From positions 1 to 64,000 of the forward strand of contig CAMPKC010000020.1 of assembly GCA_946887045.1 (NCBI GenBank): DNA of 64,000 bases. Reading direction: 5' to 3'. The position numbers and the translations under genes were made by a program. The notes under the pieces were generated by a model, which did no database searches, was not told the origin of the DNA, and saw only the letters and a program-made list of their open reading frames with translations. Below are positions 62,924-64,000 of the stretch, piece by piece; position 1 is the first letter of the stretch, and every line of letters starts with the position of its first letter. The DNA is from an uncultured Sphingobacteriaceae bacterium. Lineage in GTDB: Bacteria; Bacteroidota; Bacteroidia; Sphingobacteriales; Sphingobacteriaceae.

Positions 62924-63118
62924 TTATAAATCGCGACGGTCAGCGTCTTTCGTTGCTGCAGGCTCACCATCTTTACCTTCTTTGAATTCTTTTACTCCGC
63001 GACCTAATCCGCGCATTAATTCAGGGATCTTTTTACCGCCGAATAGTAAAAGAAGTGCCACAACAATTAAGATAATTTCTGGTGCACCTAAGCCTACTAA
63101 AAAAATACTACTTACCAT
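62924..63118 (-). CDS. tatA: Twin-arginine translocase TatA-type protein 1
   Basis: 64 residues: one membrane segment (LGAPEIILIVVALLLLFGGKKI), the FGGKKIPELMRGLGRGVKEF amphipathic hinge and helix, then a short charged tail. TatA forms the protein-conducting oligomer of the Tat system in the inner membrane. It lies 3 bases after a second TatA-type gene; tatC is not in the window. Confidence 0.9.
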   Translation of the reverse strand: MVSSIFLVGLGAPEIILIVVALLLLFGGKKIPELMRGLGRGVKEFKEGKDGEPAATKDADRRDL

Positions 63119-63121
63119 GTT

Positions 63122-63391
63122 TTATAATTTTGACTGTGTCTGATCTGTTTTTGTTTCTGTACTTGATGAACTGCTTACATCAACATTCATGTCATCATGT
63201 ACGGAATTTATATTGCGATGGATTTCTCTCTTTACTCCATCTGATGCATCTTTAAATTCCCGAATCCCTTTTCCTAATCCGCGAGCCAGCTCAGGAAGCT
63301 TTTTGCCGCCGAAAAGTAACAACACGGCCAGCATGATTAACATTATCTCCGGAGTTCCCATATTCAGGAATAAAAAAATTGAGCTCAACAT
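63122..63391 (-). CDS. tatA: Twin-arginine translocase TatA-type protein 2
   Basis: 89 residues from ATG 63391 (a TTG two codons upstream is less likely). MGTPEIMLIMLAVLLLFGGK and KLPELARGLGKGIREFKDA give the same fold as its neighbour; the tail is longer and rich in Asp, Ser and Thr. A TatB role cannot be excluded, as Bacteroidota often carry only TatA-type proteins. It begins the two-gene tat operon. Confidence 0.88.
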   Translation of the reverse strand: MLSSIFLFLNMGTPEIMLIMLAVLLLFGGKKLPELARGLGKGIREFKDASDGVKREIHRNINSVHDDMNVDVSSSSSTETKTDQTQSKL

Positions 63392-63410
63392 TATCAATTA
63401 ATTAAGTTTA

Positions 63411-63418
63411 CAAATATA
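63411..63418 (-). promoter_or_regulatory. Promoter -7 box for the tat genes
   Basis: TATATTTG on the minus strand, 19 bases before the start codon. No clear -33 TTG. Confidence 0.42.
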
Positions 63419-63444
63419 AATATATATACGTTGTAAATTCTAAT

Positions 63445-64000
63445 TTAGTTTGCCAGCCAGGTTTCGGGGTTCATAGCCACTCCACCTTTTCTGACTTCAA
63501 AATGCAGCTGGGTGGTCCCATCCACCGGATCAGTTATTACAGTGCCGATATTTTGTTTTAGAGACACCTTATCTCCCTTAGATACGCTTGCAGAACGCAG
63601 ATTAGAGTATACTGTGAAGTATTCACCATGCTTGATAAGGACCACATATGATCCCCCCATGTTTAAGACAGTTGATACTTCACCCGAAAACACAGCTCTT
63701 ACGCTTGAGCCCGGTTCTGTTTGAATGTCTATTCCATTGTTTTCGACTGTAACATTCCCGTAACGATTAGTTCCAAAACGTGCCACACTATTGCCGGAGG
63801 CAACAGGCCACGGAAGTCTCCCCCGATTACTTAAAAAATCTGAAGATAATTTAGCTGCTTCTGGTGTTGAGGCTAATACTCTCGAGCCTGACGCAACAGG
63901 TTTAGCAGCGGTACCCGATCTTTCGGCTTCAGCTTTGGCTGCGGCTTCAGCGCGACGTTTAGCCTCGGCGATTTCCCGGTTAATCGCCGCGTTAATTGAC
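63445..64000 (-). CDS. M23/LytM-domain protein, EnvC-like (partial, N-terminus off window)
   Basis: The last 185 residues of a protein entering from the right edge; the frame stays open to 63999. A coiled-coil end rich in Glu, Ala and Arg (NREIAEAKRRAEAAAKAEAE) precedes a linker and a LytM domain opening GRLPWPVASGNSVARFG. The zinc sites look altered: the first ligand region reads ENNGIDIQT, without the histidine of active enzymes, and the HxH motif is TQLHFEVR, with Gln at the first position. That is how EnvC-type activators, which switch on amidases without cutting wall themselves, look. It may be an activator of cell-separation amidases, or a divergent enzyme. Confidence 0.83.
   Translation of the reverse strand, partial: SINAAINREIAEAKRRAEAAAKAEAERSGTAAKPVASGSRVLASTPEAAKLSSDFLSNRGRLPWPVASGNSVARFGTNRYGNVTVENNGIDIQTEPGSSVRAVFSGEVSTVLNMGGSYVVLIKHGEYFTVYSNLRSASVSKGDKVSLKQNIGTVITDPVDGTTQLHFEVRKGGVAMNPETWLAN

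Noticed and set aside
1..64000. tRNA, rRNA, CRISPR arrays, insertion sequences, prophage genes, attachment sites
   Set aside because: I looked for repeat-spacer periodicity, transposase motifs and tRNA-like clover leaves in the gaps and found none.

Overview
This 64 kb window (about 40% GC, dense genes, no rRNA, tRNA, CRISPR or mobile element seen) looks like chromosomal DNA of a Bacteroidota bacterium, most likely a Sphingobacteriaceae relative (Pedobacter/Mucilaginibacter type). The reasons are type IX secretion genes (sprA, porV, gldJ-like), the futalosine menaquinone pathway, a Y_Y_Y/two-bladed-propeller hybrid kinase, a YngK-type glycosidase, lipoboxes ending in SC/AC, and promoter boxes of the TAnnTTTG type. 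This is inferred from gene content, not from a marker gene.

Layout. 1-7.6 kb: right end of a surface-polysaccharide region, with a huge secreted pectate-lyase-like beta-helix protein (running off the left edge, carrying duplicated PA14/Ig modules), a WcaI-like glycosyltransferase, an LCP-family ligase and a CpsB/YwqE-type PHP phosphatase. 7.9-16 kb: CtpA protease, CsbD-like small protein, outer-membrane barrel, AnmK, NagX/HGSNAT-like membrane acyltransferase and M16 peptidase. 16-31 kb: a 1427-residue hybrid histidine kinase, a GH1-like/RmlD-like fusion paired with a glycosyltransferase, a GH10-like lipid-free glycosidase, a coiled-coil membrane protein and a 1232-residue multi-spanning NtrY-like kinase. 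30.6-35.2 kb: housekeeping genes fabD, folE-queD, and a tightly overlapping mqnB-mqnD-hldD operon.

35.3-42.4 kb: gldJ-like lipoprotein divergent from porV, with ispF overlapping the porV end; then a LolE-type permease with a glyoxalase-like hydrolase, and yifB. 42.6-46.7 kb: an orphan LytS-type kinase, lutB without lutA/lutC, a lipoprotein and a SprT-like protein. 46.1-49.1 kb: feoA-feoB-sprT-like operon. 49.1-60.1 kb: one minus-strand operon maeB-ruvA-sprA-gcvH-vanZ, ending in a 43-residue lipoprotein gene that is easily missed. 60.1-64 kb: MltD-like transglycosylase, gatA, two TatA-type proteins and a degenerate LytM (EnvC-like) protein running off the right edge.

How it fits together: the window is mainly cell-envelope biology (capsule/EPS assembly, peptidoglycan turnover and recycling, outer-membrane protein export by T9SS and Tat) interleaved with core metabolism. 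No wholly new system is evident. The best leads are the GH1/RmlD fusion plus glycosyltransferase pair, the small lipoprotein behind the sprA operon, the duplicated modules of the first gene, and the oversized sensor kinases. Many minus-strand genes use TTG or GTG starts forced by in-frame upstream stops, including sprA and feoB.
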